Shown: positions 30,859-39,743, counted from the stretch's first letter. The stretch is DNA of 64,000 nt from Brevundimonas aurantiaca (GCF_014199955.1 NZ_JACHOQ010000001.1:620001-684000); one strand, 5' to 3'. Translations and numbers: made by a program. The notes: generated by a model from the letters alone, not told the origin.

Positions 30859-33711
30859 TTAACGGGCGGGGGTCGCTGGGCGGCCCCCGCCCGCTTCTTT
30901 TCTGAAGTCCTGTTTGGCCGCATTGACCCAGCCGACGAAGGTATCGGCGTTGGCCGACAGGCCGGCGAAATCGGCCGCGCCCGCCACTCCCGACAGGTCG
31001 TCGTCCAAGGCCACGCGAATCGCATTGGCCGAACGCGCCCGGGCGATGAAGGGCGAATACTGACCCCGCAGACGATCCAGGGCCGCGCGGTTTCCACTCA
31101 GCGAATAGCCGACCCCGGCCCGGATCAGCCAGCTCTCCTCGGCGGGCGTCAGGGGGGCGTCGGTCTGTTTGTGGCGATCGCCCAGACGCGCCTCGTACAG
31201 GGGGGCGGCGTCCGCCCACTTCTGCTGTTTCCAGAAGACGTCGCCGCGCACTTCGCGCGCGGGCGCCGACTGATCCCGATCCAGAACCTCAAGCGCGTGG
31301 TCGTAACGCCCCAGGTCCATCAGGGCCCGCGCTTCCAGGGCGCGGCGTTGGCTGTTGACGGCGGTCGGCAAGAGGGTGGTGCGCGACCCCCAGATCGCCT
31401 GAAGCGCCTTCTCCGGCTGACGGTCCATCAGATAGACGGTGGCCAGATCGGTGGCGACCTGCGCCTTGGCCACCCCGTCCAGCCGCTCGTCCACCTGGTG
31501 TTTCAGCAGTTCGGCGGCCTGATCCAGCAGATCGACGTCGATCAGGCGGCGCGACAGGCGGCGCACCATTTCATCGCCGTCTGCGCCGATCGGCGTCAGT
31601 TCGCGGAAGTCATAGAAGAGGGCCAGGGCCTGAACGGGTTGCAGGCCGTCGGCGGCGCCTTCCAGGAACAGGGCGCGGAAAGCCTTGGACTGGTCCGCCT
31701 GGATCTCGGCGGCGCCCGGCACGTTCGCCATCCGCTTGCCGGCGCTGCGCAGGGCGTCCAGCGCCTCACGATAGCGGCCCTGCTGCAGATAGAGGTCCGC
31801 CAGTTTGCGGATCACCGCCAGTTCGGTCGCATCGCCGCGCCAGCGCCACTTCAGCAGCTCCAGCTGCTGGGCCGCCTGGTCGGGCGTCAGGGCGCCCTTG
31901 TCCAGCTCCAGGCTGATGGCGCCCAGTTTGGCGGGGGTGGCGATGCCGTCCAGCGGGGCGCGCGCCACCGCCTTATAGACCGCCAGCGCCCGCGCCTTGT
32001 CGCCTGTCAGATCAAACAGACGCGCCTGAACGACCCGCGCCGCCAGCTGGTCGGCCGCCGAGGCGTTCTGGCTGAACACATAGTCCAGCAGCTGGCGCGC
32101 GGCGGGCAGATCGCCCGTTTCGATCGCCGCCAGCGCGTGGGCGGCGCCGAAGCGGGCGCGCCATTCCTTGGGGAAGTCGTCGATGACCGAGGCCCCGGCG
32201 GCGAAGGCGCGGCGCGCCCCCTCCCAGTCGCCCTGTTCGGCGGCGATATAGCCCTGCCAGACCTTGGCGGCGGGATCGTTGGACAGGGCGGCGCCGGCGA
32301 AGTCGATCTGGGCCTCCTCCAACCGGCCGACGCCGACGCGGGCGGCGCCGCGCAGGCCCCGCACCTCCGGCTCGCCCTGCATATTGGGGGCCTGGGCGAT
32401 CAGGGCGTTCAGCACGCCGATCGCCTCGTAGTTCAGGCCCGAACCGACCAGAAACCGCGACAGGGCCAGGCGAGCGCCGATCGGGGCGCGGGGATTGTCC
32501 GTCGCGGCCAGGGTCTCCTGGGCCGCAGCGTCCTGAAGTCGGCGATAGCGTTCGGAAAAGCCCTCGGTCGCCGCCCATTCCTCAAGGATCAGGCTGGGAT
32601 GGGGCGCCCGTTTCGGCGCCTCGGCCTCACGCTCGTCCGCCTCCAGGGTCGCCGACGGCGGCGAAAGGGTCAGGCCGTTCGGGCGGCTGAGGGTGACCAG
32701 ATCGCCTCCAGCCTCGATCTTCAGATCGTCGGTCGACGTCTCCACCGCCAGGCCTTGAGCCGTCGGGATCAGGCTGAGGTCGATCGTGCTGCGCGAGCCC
32801 GAGAAGCCCTTGCCGGGCGCAAGGGCGGTGACGGCGGCGAACCGGTCGCCGACGAGGGGATCGGTCAGCCAGACCGTCTTGGTGGCTCCCGCCATCCGGG
32901 CCACCAGGGCGTCGGAGCCGTCGTCTGCGCGGTCCACCTCCACGCCCGAGGCGCCGGTCGGCGGCCCGCCGATGGTCACGGTCCAGGTCCCGCCCTGCCC
33001 GTCCGCCGCAACCGCCAGCCCCTCCGGCGCCGCGATGCGGACGGCGGTGTAGTCGCCGCCGGCGGCCCAGCGCGCGTCCTTGGCGGGCCCCAGCGCCTTG
33101 GCGCCGGCCAGATCCATCTTGGCGGCGGCGTCGAAGACGATCCAGACCGCCTCACCCCGCCGGAAGACGGCGGCGCCGACCGGGGCGCCCCACTGGAAGG
33201 TCAGAACCGTCTTCTCGTCGCTGGAGACGGCGCGGACCGGCACGACGGCATTGATCTTGGCCCCGGTCTCTTGCGCCGGCGTCTCCGGCGCCTTGCCCGG
33301 CGCATAGAGGTTCAGCCAGACGGCGCCGTCGGCCACGCCGGAACGGGCGTCGGCGCCCTCGGCCAGGGTGATGACCAGGTCGGTCGCCCCGCCGCGCGCC
33401 ATTCGGGTCTCGACCGCCTTGACCCCCTGCGGCGGATCGACGCGCAGACGCGAAATGTCAGGGGCGGCCGAGACGCCCAGGCGGACGATGACCTTGTCGG
33501 CCTCACGCCGCACCTGGCTGCGCACGCCGATGACGCCGGCGAATTCGACGCGGGTGAACTCGCTGGATTGGCCGATGCTGATCGACAGGGGATCGCTGGA
33601 GCGGCCGGCCTCCTGGGCCAGGGGCGCAAGCGGCGCAAAGGCGACCGCCCCGGCCGCGGCGGCGGCCACGGTCGTCTTCAGCAGGCGCTTGCTGTGCGGG
33701 GTCCCGGACAT
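30859..33711 (-). CDS. large exported TPR-repeat protein with AMIN-like N-terminal domain
   Basis: About 950 aa. The N terminus has a signal sequence (LLKTTVAAAAAGAVAFAPLAPLAQEA). Residues ~40-160 are beta-rich with paired strands like an AMIN peptidoglycan-associated domain (SEFTRVEFAGVIGVRSQVRR, TDLVITLAEGADARSGVADG). From about residue 400 to 850, helical tandem repeats of tetratricopeptide type dominate (RFLVGSGLNYEAIGVLNAL, ADLYLQQGRYREALDALRSA, TVYLMDRQPEKALQAIWGS). It is probably a periplasmic scaffold. It lies between flagellar/HU genes and a CtrA-like promoter box, which hints at polar, envelope or flagellar assembly. The start at 33711 is chosen from the signal peptide; upstream frame is antisense to DUF983. 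No enzymatic motif is seen. Confidence 0.8.
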   Translation of the reverse strand: MSGTPHSKRLLKTTVAAAAAGAVAFAPLAPLAQEAGRSSDPLSISIGQSSEFTRVEFAGVIGVRSQVRREADKVIVRLGVSAAPDISRLRVDPPQGVKAVETRMARGGATDLVITLAEGADARSGVADGAVWLNLYAPGKAPETPAQETGAKINAVVPVRAVSSDEKTVLTFQWGAPVGAAVFRRGEAVWIVFDAAAKMDLAGAKALGPAKDARWAAGGDYTAVRIAAPEGLAVAADGQGGTWTVTIGGPPTGASGVEVDRADDGSDALVARMAGATKTVWLTDPLVGDRFAAVTALAPGKGFSGSRSTIDLSLIPTAQGLAVETSTDDLKIEAGGDLVTLSRPNGLTLSPPSATLEADEREAEAPKRAPHPSLILEEWAATEGFSERYRRLQDAAAQETLAATDNPRAPIGARLALSRFLVGSGLNYEAIGVLNALIAQAPNMQGEPEVRGLRGAARVGVGRLEEAQIDFAGAALSNDPAAKVWQGYIAAEQGDWEGARRAFAAGASVIDDFPKEWRARFGAAHALAAIETGDLPAARQLLDYVFSQNASAADQLAARVVQARLFDLTGDKARALAVYKAVARAPLDGIATPAKLGAISLELDKGALTPDQAAQQLELLKWRWRGDATELAVIRKLADLYLQQGRYREALDALRSAGKRMANVPGAAEIQADQSKAFRALFLEGAADGLQPVQALALFYDFRELTPIGADGDEMVRRLSRRLIDVDLLDQAAELLKHQVDERLDGVAKAQVATDLATVYLMDRQPEKALQAIWGSRTTLLPTAVNSQRRALEARALMDLGRYDHALEVLDRDQSAPAREVRGDVFWKQQKWADAAPLYEARLGDRHKQTDAPLTPAEESWLIRAGVGYSLSGNRAALDRLRGQYSPFIARARSANAIRVALDDDLSGVAGAADFAGLSANADTFVGWVNAAKQDFRKEAGGGRPATPAR
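30863..30900 (+). terminator. intrinsic terminator of the HU gene
   Basis: A 10-bp GC stem, CGGGCGGGGG (30863-30872) with CCCCCGCCCG (30884-30893), is followed by CTTCTTTTCT. It lies inside the last codons of the convergent TPR gene, so the same bases encode that protein's C terminus. Confidence 0.8.
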
Positions 33712-33738
33712 ATCGGCCCAGCCATGCCGCAAAAGCTC

Positions 33739-33753
33739 TTTAATCGCGGTTAA
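33739..33753 (-). promoter_or_regulatory. candidate CtrA box upstream of the TPR gene
   Basis: TTTA-ATCGCGG-TTAA followed by CC: one mismatch to TTAA-N7-TTAA, located 28-42 bp upstream of the TPR protein start. The divergent DUF983 gene starts 79 bp away on the other side, so it could serve either. Confidence 0.4.
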
Positions 33754-33831
33754 CCGACGTTCACCCGCGATTCCACGAATGGGACGGTTCGCCCACGCGA
33801 CAGGCCGGGCGATCTGGCGCATCATGGGGCC

Positions 33832-34218
33832 ATGACCGATTATCCCCGCCTCAGCACCCTGAAGACCGGCCTGGGCTGCAAATGCCCGCGCTGCGGCCAG
33901 GGTCCCCTGTTCAAAGGGTATCTGACCCTGCGCGAAGCCTGTCCGAACTGTGGGCTCAGCTACGGCTTTGCGGACCCTGCGGACGGCCCGGCCTTCTTCG
34001 TCATGTCGGCGGTCGGCCTGGTCGGCATGATCCTGTTGATGGTCATCGACTTCACGATGAAGCCGCCCATCTGGGTCCACGCAGTCGTCACCCTGCCGAT
34101 CCTGATCGCGCTTTGCCTGGGCTGTCTGAGGCCGTTCAAAGCCTGGCTGGTGGCGGAGCAGTATGTGCACAAGGCCGCCCCGCCGGAATTCTCCAGCAAC
34201 GGCAAGCACGGGGATTAG
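33832..34218 (+). CDS. DUF983 family membrane protein
   Basis: A 128-aa protein with an N-terminal zinc-ribbon-like cysteine set (Cys16, 18, 21, 37, 40 in CKCPRCGQ and CPNCG) followed by two hydrophobic helices (AFFVMSAVGLVGMILLMVIDF and VHAVVTLPILIALCLGCL). This arrangement is diagnostic for DUF983, whose function is unknown. In many alphaproteobacteria it lies near cytochrome oxidase or NUDIX genes, but here it stands alone, divergent from the TPR gene. Confidence 0.93.
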   Translation: MTDYPRLSTLKTGLGCKCPRCGQGPLFKGYLTLREACPNCGLSYGFADPADGPAFFVMSAVGLVGMILLMVIDFTMKPPIWVHAVVTLPILIALCLGCLRPFKAWLVAEQYVHKAAPPEFSSNGKHGD

Positions 34219-34243
34219 GGGCGGGGTGCTCGCCCCCTGCCCC

Positions 34244-34603
34244 TCAGTCGATGCAGAGGGTCGCGCCCGCCTTGCCGTCCTCCACCGGCGTATTGCAGCC
34301 GAAGCGGTCGCTGGTCGCCTGACAGACGCCGGTCGCGGCGGTTCCGGGCGCGATCCCGCTGTTGCCCTCGATCCGGCAGTCGCCCTGGCACTGGTCGCCG
34401 TCTGTGCAGCGCTTGCCGGCGTCGGCGTAGTTGATCACGCACTGCCAGGATTGCAGCCGGCCGACCTGTTTCATCGTCCCGCCGCGCGCGGCGCAGGCCG
34501 AGGCGTCGGCGCTCTGCATCGGGGCGTCCGAGCCCGCCGTGGTCTGCGGGGTGCAGGCGGACGCCAGAAGGGCGGCGGCGGCGAGAAGAGGGATACGGAT
34601 CAT
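34244..34603 (-). CDS. small cysteine-rich lipoprotein
   Basis: A 119-aa protein with a lipobox (LLASAC, lipid-modified Cys17). The mature part holds eight further cysteines (37, 55, 66, 72, 76, 94, 103, 117), in motifs such as [30 protein letters not shown] and GDC. Eight cysteines could form four disulfides in the periplasm. The ATG overlaps the hmgA stop by 4 bp. No function is known. The GGTMKQVGR...CV.NYADAGK pattern suggests a conserved secreted family in this lineage. Confidence 0.8.
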   Translation of the reverse strand: MIRIPLLAAAALLASACTPQTTAGSDAPMQSADASACAARGGTMKQVGRLQSWQCVINYADAGKRCTDGDQCQGDCRIEGNSGIAPGTAATGVCQATSDRFGCNTPVEDGKAGATLCID

Positions 34604-35898
34604 TCGACCTGTCCTTTGGCGAAGCCCGACCAGACGTCGTCGTAGTCGAGCTGCATCTGCGGCGATTCCGACGCCCATTTCGTGACCCGGATCGGCGCCC
34701 GGGTCTCGAACATGAAGGCCAGGGTGTCAGTGATCTTGTGCGGCTGAAGGTCCGCATTGATCGCGCCTTCATAGCTGGCCTGATCCGGGCCGTGGCCGCT
34801 CATCCGGTTGTGCAGGCTGGCGCCGCCCGGCGCAAATCCGCCCGCCTTGGCGTCATAGGCGCCGGTCACCAGGCCCATGAATTCGCTCATGACGTTGCGA
34901 TGGAACCAGGGCGGGCGGAAGGTGTGTTCGGCAACCATCCAGCGCGGCGGGAAGATGACGAAGTCGATATTGGCCGTGCCCGGCGTCTCCGACGGGCTGG
35001 TCAGGACGGTGAAGATCGACGGATCGGGGTGGTCGTAGCTGACCGTGTTGATGGTGTTGAACCGCGCCGTGTCATAGCGGCAGGGCGCCAGATTGCCGTG
35101 CCAGGCTGCGACGTCCAGCGGGCTGTGGTCGAAGGTGGTCGCCCACAGACGGCCGCCGTATTTCTGGACGCACTGGGTCGGGCGATCCACGTCCTCATAG
35201 GCCGCGACCGGGGTTTCGAAGTCGCGCGGATTGGCCAGGCCGTTTGCGCCGATCGGCCCCAGGTCCGGCAGACGGAAGGGACTGCCGTAGTTTTCGCAGA
35301 CATAGCCCCGAACGGGACCTTCGATCTCGACGCGGAAGCGGACGCCGCGCGGGATCAGGACGATGTGGCCAGGCTGGGCCTCGATCACCCCCATCTCGGT
35401 GACGAAGCGATGCGCCCCCTGTTGCGGCACGATCAGCAGTTCGCCGTCGGCGTCGTAGAAGACCCGGTCCGTCATCGAACGGTTGGCGACATACAGGTGG
35501 ATTCCCGCCCCGGCTCCGGCGTCGGGATCGCCGGCGCCGCCGTAGGTGACCAGGCCTTCGACCCAGTCGGTCGCGGTCTCGGGGATCGGCAGCGGGTCCC
35601 AGCGCATGCGGTTGGGGTTGGGCGGGGTCTCGTCGAACGGGCCGGAGCGGACGCGCCCCTGGTCGAAGGCCACATAGGGGCCGTGCTGGGCCGAGGGACG
35701 AAGGCGGTACAGCCAGCTGCGCCGGTTCTCGGCGCGCGGGGCGGTGAAGGCCGTGCCGGACAGCTGTTCAGCGTACAGGCCCATCGGCGTCTTCTGCGGC
35801 GAATTCTGGCCCTGCGGCAGGGCGCCGGGCGCGGCCTCGGTCGCGAAATGATTGCCGAAGCCGGTCAGATAGGCGGGCGCGTTGGATCGCGTCGTCAT
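34600..35898 (-). CDS. hmgA: homogentisate 1,2-dioxygenase
   Basis: About 432 aa. It opens the ring of homogentisate to maleylacetoacetate in tyrosine and phenylalanine breakdown. Fe(II) ligands are identifiable: His333 and Glu339 in [14 protein letters not shown] and His369 in [12 protein letters not shown]. The N-terminal [19 protein letters not shown] is typical. ATG 35898 is preferred to 35904 because GGGAG then has 8-nt spacing. It follows the acyl-CoA dehydrogenase gene by 84 bp on the same strand. hmgB/hmgC (maleylacetoacetate isomerase and fumarylacetoacetase) are absent from the window. Confidence 0.96.
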   Translation of the reverse strand: MTTRSNAPAYLTGFGNHFATEAAPGALPQGQNSPQKTPMGLYAEQLSGTAFTAPRAENRRSWLYRLRPSAQHGPYVAFDQGRVRSGPFDETPPNPNRMRWDPLPIPETATDWVEGLVTYGGAGDPDAGAGAGIHLYVANRSMTDRVFYDADGELLIVPQQGAHRFVTEMGVIEAQPGHIVLIPRGVRFRVEIEGPVRGYVCENYGSPFRLPDLGPIGANGLANPRDFETPVAAYEDVDRPTQCVQKYGGRLWATTFDHSPLDVAAWHGNLAPCRYDTARFNTINTVSYDHPDPSIFTVLTSPSETPGTANIDFVIFPPRWMVAEHTFRPPWFHRNVMSEFMGLVTGAYDAKAGGFAPGGASLHNRMSGHGPDQASYEGAINADLQPHKITDTLAFMFETRAPIRVTKWASESPQMQLDYDDVWSGFAKGQVE

Positions 35899-35982
35899 GT
35901 GCATGTCTCCCTTGGCGGGAGGTTTAGAAGGTTCGGCCGCAGGCGTCATCCACTCGTCTGCGCCGGGACCGCACCGGCCGGA

Positions 35983-37146
35983 TCAGAGCGTCCGCGCGAT
36001 CAGCAACTTCATGATCTCGTTGGTCCCGCCGTAGATCCGCTGGACCCGGGCGTCCTTGTACAGCTGGGCGATCGGATATTCGTTCATATAGCCGTAGCCG
36101 CCGTGCAGCTGCAGCATCTCGTCGATGGTCTCGCCCTGGATGTCGGTCACCCAGTATTTGGCCATGGAGGCCGTGGCGGCGTCCAGCTGGCCCTTCAGGT
36201 GCAGGCCGATGCAGTGGTCGACGAAGACCTTGGCGACGGTCAGCTTGGTCTTGACCTCGGCCAGTTTGAACTGGGTGTTCTGGAAGTCGATGACGCGCTT
36301 TCCAAACGCCTTGCGCTCCTTGACGTAGGCCAGGGTGGCCTCCAGCCCGCGCTCGGCGGCGGCGACGCCCTGGACGGCGATGTTCAGCCGTTCCTGGGGC
36401 AGTTGCTGCATCAGCTGGACGAAGCCCTGGCCCTCGACCCCGCCGATGACGTTGTCGCCGGGGACCTTCACGTCATTGAAGAACAGTTCGGAGGTATCGT
36501 TCCCCTCCATGCCGATCTTGTGCAGGTTCCGGCCGCGTTCGAAGCCTTCGGCGCCGTCCGTCTCGACCACGATCAGGGACGTGCCCTTGGCGCCCTCGGC
36601 CGGGTCGGTCTTGGCCACCACGATGATGAAGTTCGCCAGCTGGCCATTGGTGATGAAGGTCTTGGAGCCGTTGACGACATAGCCGTTGCCGCTCTTGATC
36701 GCCGTGGTCTTGACCCCTTGCAGGTCCGAGCCCGCGCCCGGTTCGGTCATGGCGATGGCGCCGACCAGTTCGCCGGAGGCCAGACGCGGCAGCCAGCGCT
36801 TCTTCTGCTCCTCGGTGCCGTAATGCCAGATGTAGGGCATGACGATCGCATTGTGCAGGCTGATGCCGAAATGGTCCGCGCCCTTCCAGCCCAGCTGGCG
36901 CATCAAGACGACCTCGTGCCGATAGTCGCCGCCAAAACCGCCGTCCTCTTCGGGCAGCGACAGGCCGAGCAGACCCGCCTCGCCCGCGTCGTTCCATAGC
37001 TGGCGCGGCACCGAGGAGTCGGCGATCCACTGCTGCACCTTGTCCAGCGGCGCGTGCTCGTCGATCCATTTGCCGACGCTGTCGGAGAAGAGGGTGATCT
37101 CTTCTTCACGCATGAAATCGGGGTCGGGGCTGTTAAGCACGTTCAT
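35983..37146 (-). CDS. acyl-CoA dehydrogenase (long-chain/LCAD-type)
   Basis: A 387-aa flavoenzyme introducing the alpha-beta double bond into an acyl-CoA. The FAD/substrate motif is AMTEPGAGSDLQGVKT. The catalytic base is likely Glu252 in QQLPQERLNIA, the position used by LCAD and isovaleryl-CoA dehydrogenases, and the C-terminal IYGGTNEIMK has Gly where MCAD has Glu. Substrate is not assignable; the company of hmgA and a LiuR-like regulator suggests amino-acid or fatty-acid catabolism. Its ATG overlaps the stop of the 76-aa cysteine-rich gene. Confidence 0.93.
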   Translation of the reverse strand: MNVLNSPDPDFMREEEITLFSDSVGKWIDEHAPLDKVQQWIADSSVPRQLWNDAGEAGLLGLSLPEEDGGFGGDYRHEVVLMRQLGWKGADHFGISLHNAIVMPYIWHYGTEEQKKRWLPRLASGELVGAIAMTEPGAGSDLQGVKTTAIKSGNGYVVNGSKTFITNGQLANFIIVVAKTDPAEGAKGTSLIVVETDGAEGFERGRNLHKIGMEGNDTSELFFNDVKVPGDNVIGGVEGQGFVQLMQQLPQERLNIAVQGVAAAERGLEATLAYVKERKAFGKRVIDFQNTQFKLAEVKTKLTVAKVFVDHCIGLHLKGQLDAATASMAKYWVTDIQGETIDEMLQLHGGYGYMNEYPIAQLYKDARVQRIYGGTNEIMKLLIARTL

Positions 37147-37373
37147 GGCGTTTCCAATCGTATGTTGTAGGGGCGGGCGCTGCCGTCAGGATTTCTGAGC
37201 CCCTGCTTGATCTCGGCGAGCACCCTGATCCTCGAAGGCTCGAACCCATCGGCTTCAAGCGCTCCTACGCATCCCCAGCAGTCGCCGCCGCAACTACCGG
37301 AGAGCGGATCGGCTGCGACGTCTAGGGAGCGCCCGCACATGCCGCAGGCGGCCTGGCCTGCGGCTTTGCTCAT
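37143..37373 (-). CDS. small cysteine-rich (zinc-ribbon-like) protein, 76 aa
   Basis: Five cysteines, CGMC (10, 13), Cys28 and CWGC (32, 35), lie in the first half, a spacing able to bind one zinc or an Fe-S cluster. The second half is a plain basic tail (RIRVLAEIKQGLRNPDGSARPYNI). The ATG lies 4 bp after the upstream dehydrogenase stop, and its TGA overlaps the next dehydrogenase ATG, so translation of the three genes is coupled. No named family was recognised. The tight packing makes it very unlikely to be a spurious frame. A redox, metal or assembly role for the dehydrogenases is only a guess. Confidence 0.8.
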   Translation of the reverse strand: MSKAAGQAACGMCGRSLDVAADPLSGSCGGDCWGCVGALEADGFEPSRIRVLAEIKQGLRNPDGSARPYNIRLETP

Positions 37374-37377
37374 CGGA

Positions 37378-39162
37378 TCAGAACGCCTCGACCGGCATGG
37401 CCATCAGCACGTCCGCGCCGGTCTTCATCTTCTTCAGATGGGCCTCGGCGTCGGGCAGGATGCGCTCGACGAAGTAGCGGCCGGTCTGCAGCTTGGCGGC
37501 GTAATAGGGGTCGGTCGAACCGGCCTCGATCTGGGCCTGGGCGACCTTGGCCATCAGCGCCCACATATAGGCCAGGGCCGTCAGGCCGAAGACGTTCAGA
37601 TAGTCGGTCGAGGCGGCGCCGGCGTTGTCCGGATTGGCCATGCCGTTCTGCATCAACCACATGGTGCCTTCCTGCAGCTTGGCCTTGGCGTCGGCCAGAC
37701 CGTCGACGAAGGGCTTGATCGCCTCATTGCCGCTGTTCTCGGCCACGAAGGCGTCGATCTCGCCGAACCAGGTCATGATCGCGCGGCCGCCGTTGGCGGG
37801 CAGTTTGCGGCCGACCAGGTCCAGGGCCTGGATGCCGTTGGCGCCCTCATAGATCATGGTGATCCGCGCATCCCGCAGGTACTGCGAGGCCGGGAAGTGT
37901 TCGGTGTAGCCCGAACCGCCGTGCACCTGCATCGCCAGGGACGCCACGTGGAAGCCCTTGTCGGTCAGATAGGCTTTAAGCACGGGCGTCAGCAGGCCCA
38001 TATAGTCCTTGGCCTTGGTCGCCACGGCCTCGTCTTCCGACTTCTCCAGATCGGCGTGAAGCGCGGTCCACAGGATGAAGGCCTGGCCGCCTTCGACGAA
38101 GGCGCGGGCCTCCAGCAGCATGCGGCGCACGTCGGGGTGGACGATGATCGGGTCGGCGGGGCCGTCCGGGTTCTTCGGTCCGGTCAGGCTGCGGCCCTGC
38201 AGGCGGTCCTTGGCGAACTCGACGGCGGCCTGATAGGCGGCGGTGCCGATGGCCAGGCCTTGCAGGCCGGTGCCCAGGCGCGCCTCGTTCATGACCACGA
38301 ACATATTGTTCATGCCGCGCCCTTCCTCGCCCAGCAGCCAGCCCTTGGCGCCGTCATATTGCATGACGCAGGTGGCGTTGCCGTGGATGCCCATCTTTTC
38401 TTCCAGGCCCACGCACTGCAGCGTGTTGCGCTCGCCCAGAGAACCGTCGTCATTCACCAGATATTTGGGCACCACGAACAGCGACAGGCCCTTGATGCCC
38501 GGAACTGCGCCTTCGATCCGCGCCAGGACGGTGTGGATGATGTTGTCCGAGAAGTCGTGCTCGCCCGCCGAAATCCAGATCTTCTGGCCGGTGATGGAGA
38601 AGCTGCCGTCGTCGTTGCGCACGGCCTTGGTGCGGACCATGCCCAGGTCGGTGCCGCACTGGGGCTCGGTCAGGTTCATCGTGCCGGACCATTCGCCGGA
38701 CACCATCTTGGGCAGGTATTTGGCCTTGATCTCGTCCGAGGCGCTGGCGTGGATGCCGGCATAGGCCGAGGCGGTCAGGCCCGGATACATGGAGAAGGCC
38801 GCCGAGGCGCCGGCGGTCATCTGACCGAAGGCCGAGGCGACGATCGAGGGCATGCCTTGGCCGCCGTAGGCCGGATCGGCGGCCAACGCCATCCAGCCGG
38901 CTTCCGACATGGCCTTATAGGCTTCCTTCCAGCCCTTGGGACCAGTGACGACGCCGCCCTCAGACCAGTGGCAGCCTTCCTTGTCGCCGGGGTTGTTGAT
39001 CGGGGCGATGACCTCGTCGGCGAATTTGGCGCCTTCCTCCAGGATCTGGTTGACAAGGTCCGACGACACGTCCTGGAAGCCAGGTTGGTTCGTGTACCGG
39101 TCGATCTCCAGCACCTCGTTGAGGATGAAGGTGAAATCGCGGACGGGCGACTTGTAGGCCAT
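37378..39162 (-). CDS. acyl-CoA dehydrogenase, large form with C-terminal extension
   Basis: A 594-aa member of the FadE/DmdC-like group with the extra C-terminal acyl-CoA dehydrogenase domain, about 200 residues longer than classical enzymes. Motifs are AVAPINNPGD-type N-terminal helix, MNLTEPQCGTDLGMVRT (FAD/substrate), QKIWISAGEHDFSDNI, and the catalytic Glu in ITMIYEGANGIQALDLVG. The substrate could be a short- or long-chain acyl-CoA or a thioester such as methylthiopropionyl-CoA. It is the first structural gene after the MerR regulator, with a 3-bp gap. Confidence 0.94.
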   Translation of the reverse strand: MAYKSPVRDFTFILNEVLEIDRYTNQPGFQDVSSDLVNQILEEGAKFADEVIAPINNPGDKEGCHWSEGGVVTGPKGWKEAYKAMSEAGWMALAADPAYGGQGMPSIVASAFGQMTAGASAAFSMYPGLTASAYAGIHASASDEIKAKYLPKMVSGEWSGTMNLTEPQCGTDLGMVRTKAVRNDDGSFSITGQKIWISAGEHDFSDNIIHTVLARIEGAVPGIKGLSLFVVPKYLVNDDGSLGERNTLQCVGLEEKMGIHGNATCVMQYDGAKGWLLGEEGRGMNNMFVVMNEARLGTGLQGLAIGTAAYQAAVEFAKDRLQGRSLTGPKNPDGPADPIIVHPDVRRMLLEARAFVEGGQAFILWTALHADLEKSEDEAVATKAKDYMGLLTPVLKAYLTDKGFHVASLAMQVHGGSGYTEHFPASQYLRDARITMIYEGANGIQALDLVGRKLPANGGRAIMTWFGEIDAFVAENSGNEAIKPFVDGLADAKAKLQEGTMWLMQNGMANPDNAGAASTDYLNVFGLTALAYMWALMAKVAQAQIEAGSTDPYYAAKLQTGRYFVERILPDAEAHLKKMKTGADVLMAMPVEAF

Positions 39163-39165
39163 GGA

Positions 39166-39648
39166 TCAGGCTCTCGCTTTGAAGGGGTGGTGGTGGTCTT
39201 GGTTGAGACGCGCGCGCAGCAGCTTCTCGTAATCTTCGGCGCCGGGCAGCAGGTCGGGACGGTGCTCGCTCAGCTTGGATTCCATCCAGGCGCAGGCGTC
39301 CTCCGCCGTCTGGATGGCGCCTTCGATGTCTTCCAACTGCTGTTTCAAGGCCGCGATCTGGGCGCGGTGACGCCGCAGGGCCACGGCCATCTGGTGGACG
39401 TTGTGATCCTTGCGGTCGTACAGATCCAGCATCTCCTGGATCTCCTGCAGGGTGAAGCCGATGCGGCGCCCCCGCAGGATCAGCTTCAGACGTGCGCGGT
39501 CGCGGGCGTCATAAACGCGGGTCTGACCCTTGCGTGCAGGGGTCAGCAGACCCTTGTCCTCATAGAAGCGCAGCGCCCGCGCCGTGGCGTCGAATTCGCG
39601 GCACAGCTGGCGAATGGAATAGGTGCGATGGTCGTCGGCGGTGGCCAT
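39166..39648 (-). CDS. MerR-family regulator (LiuR-like)
   Basis: A 160-aa regulator. The N-terminal winged HTH is TYSIRQLCREFDATARALRFYEDKGLLTPARKG, with EIQEMLDLYD completing the DNA-binding domain. A long coiled-coil dimerisation helix and a short C-terminal effector part follow. Branched-chain/acyl-CoA catabolism regulators of this type repress the operon they head. Two copies of a TTnACGTGCGCGTAA element lie immediately upstream, consistent with autoregulation and control of the dehydrogenase genes. Confidence 0.9.
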   Translation of the reverse strand: MATADDHRTYSIRQLCREFDATARALRFYEDKGLLTPARKGQTRVYDARDRARLKLILRGRRIGFTLQEIQEMLDLYDRKDHNVHQMAVALRRHRAQIAALKQQLEDIEGAIQTAEDACAWMESKLSEHRPDLLPGAEDYEKLLRARLNQDHHHPFKARA

Positions 39649-39662
39649 AAAGACACCATAAC

Positions 39663-39701
39663 TTGACGTGCGCGTAAAGGAAAGAGTTTACGTGCGCGTA
39701 A
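39663..39701 (-). promoter_or_regulatory. twin operator for the MerR/LiuR-like regulator
   Basis: TTGACGTGCGCGTAAA (39663-39678) and TTTACGTGCGCGTAA (39687-39701) are 24 bp apart. Each is an inverted repeat TTACG-TGCG-CGTAA (the first with one mismatch), close to the TTTACG...CGTAAA pattern known for LiuR. They lie 15-53 bp upstream of the regulator start. Confidence 0.65.
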
Positions 39702-39743
39702 GGGTAAGCTTTTCGTCGCCACCCCTCCCTCGCGGCGCGCCAG

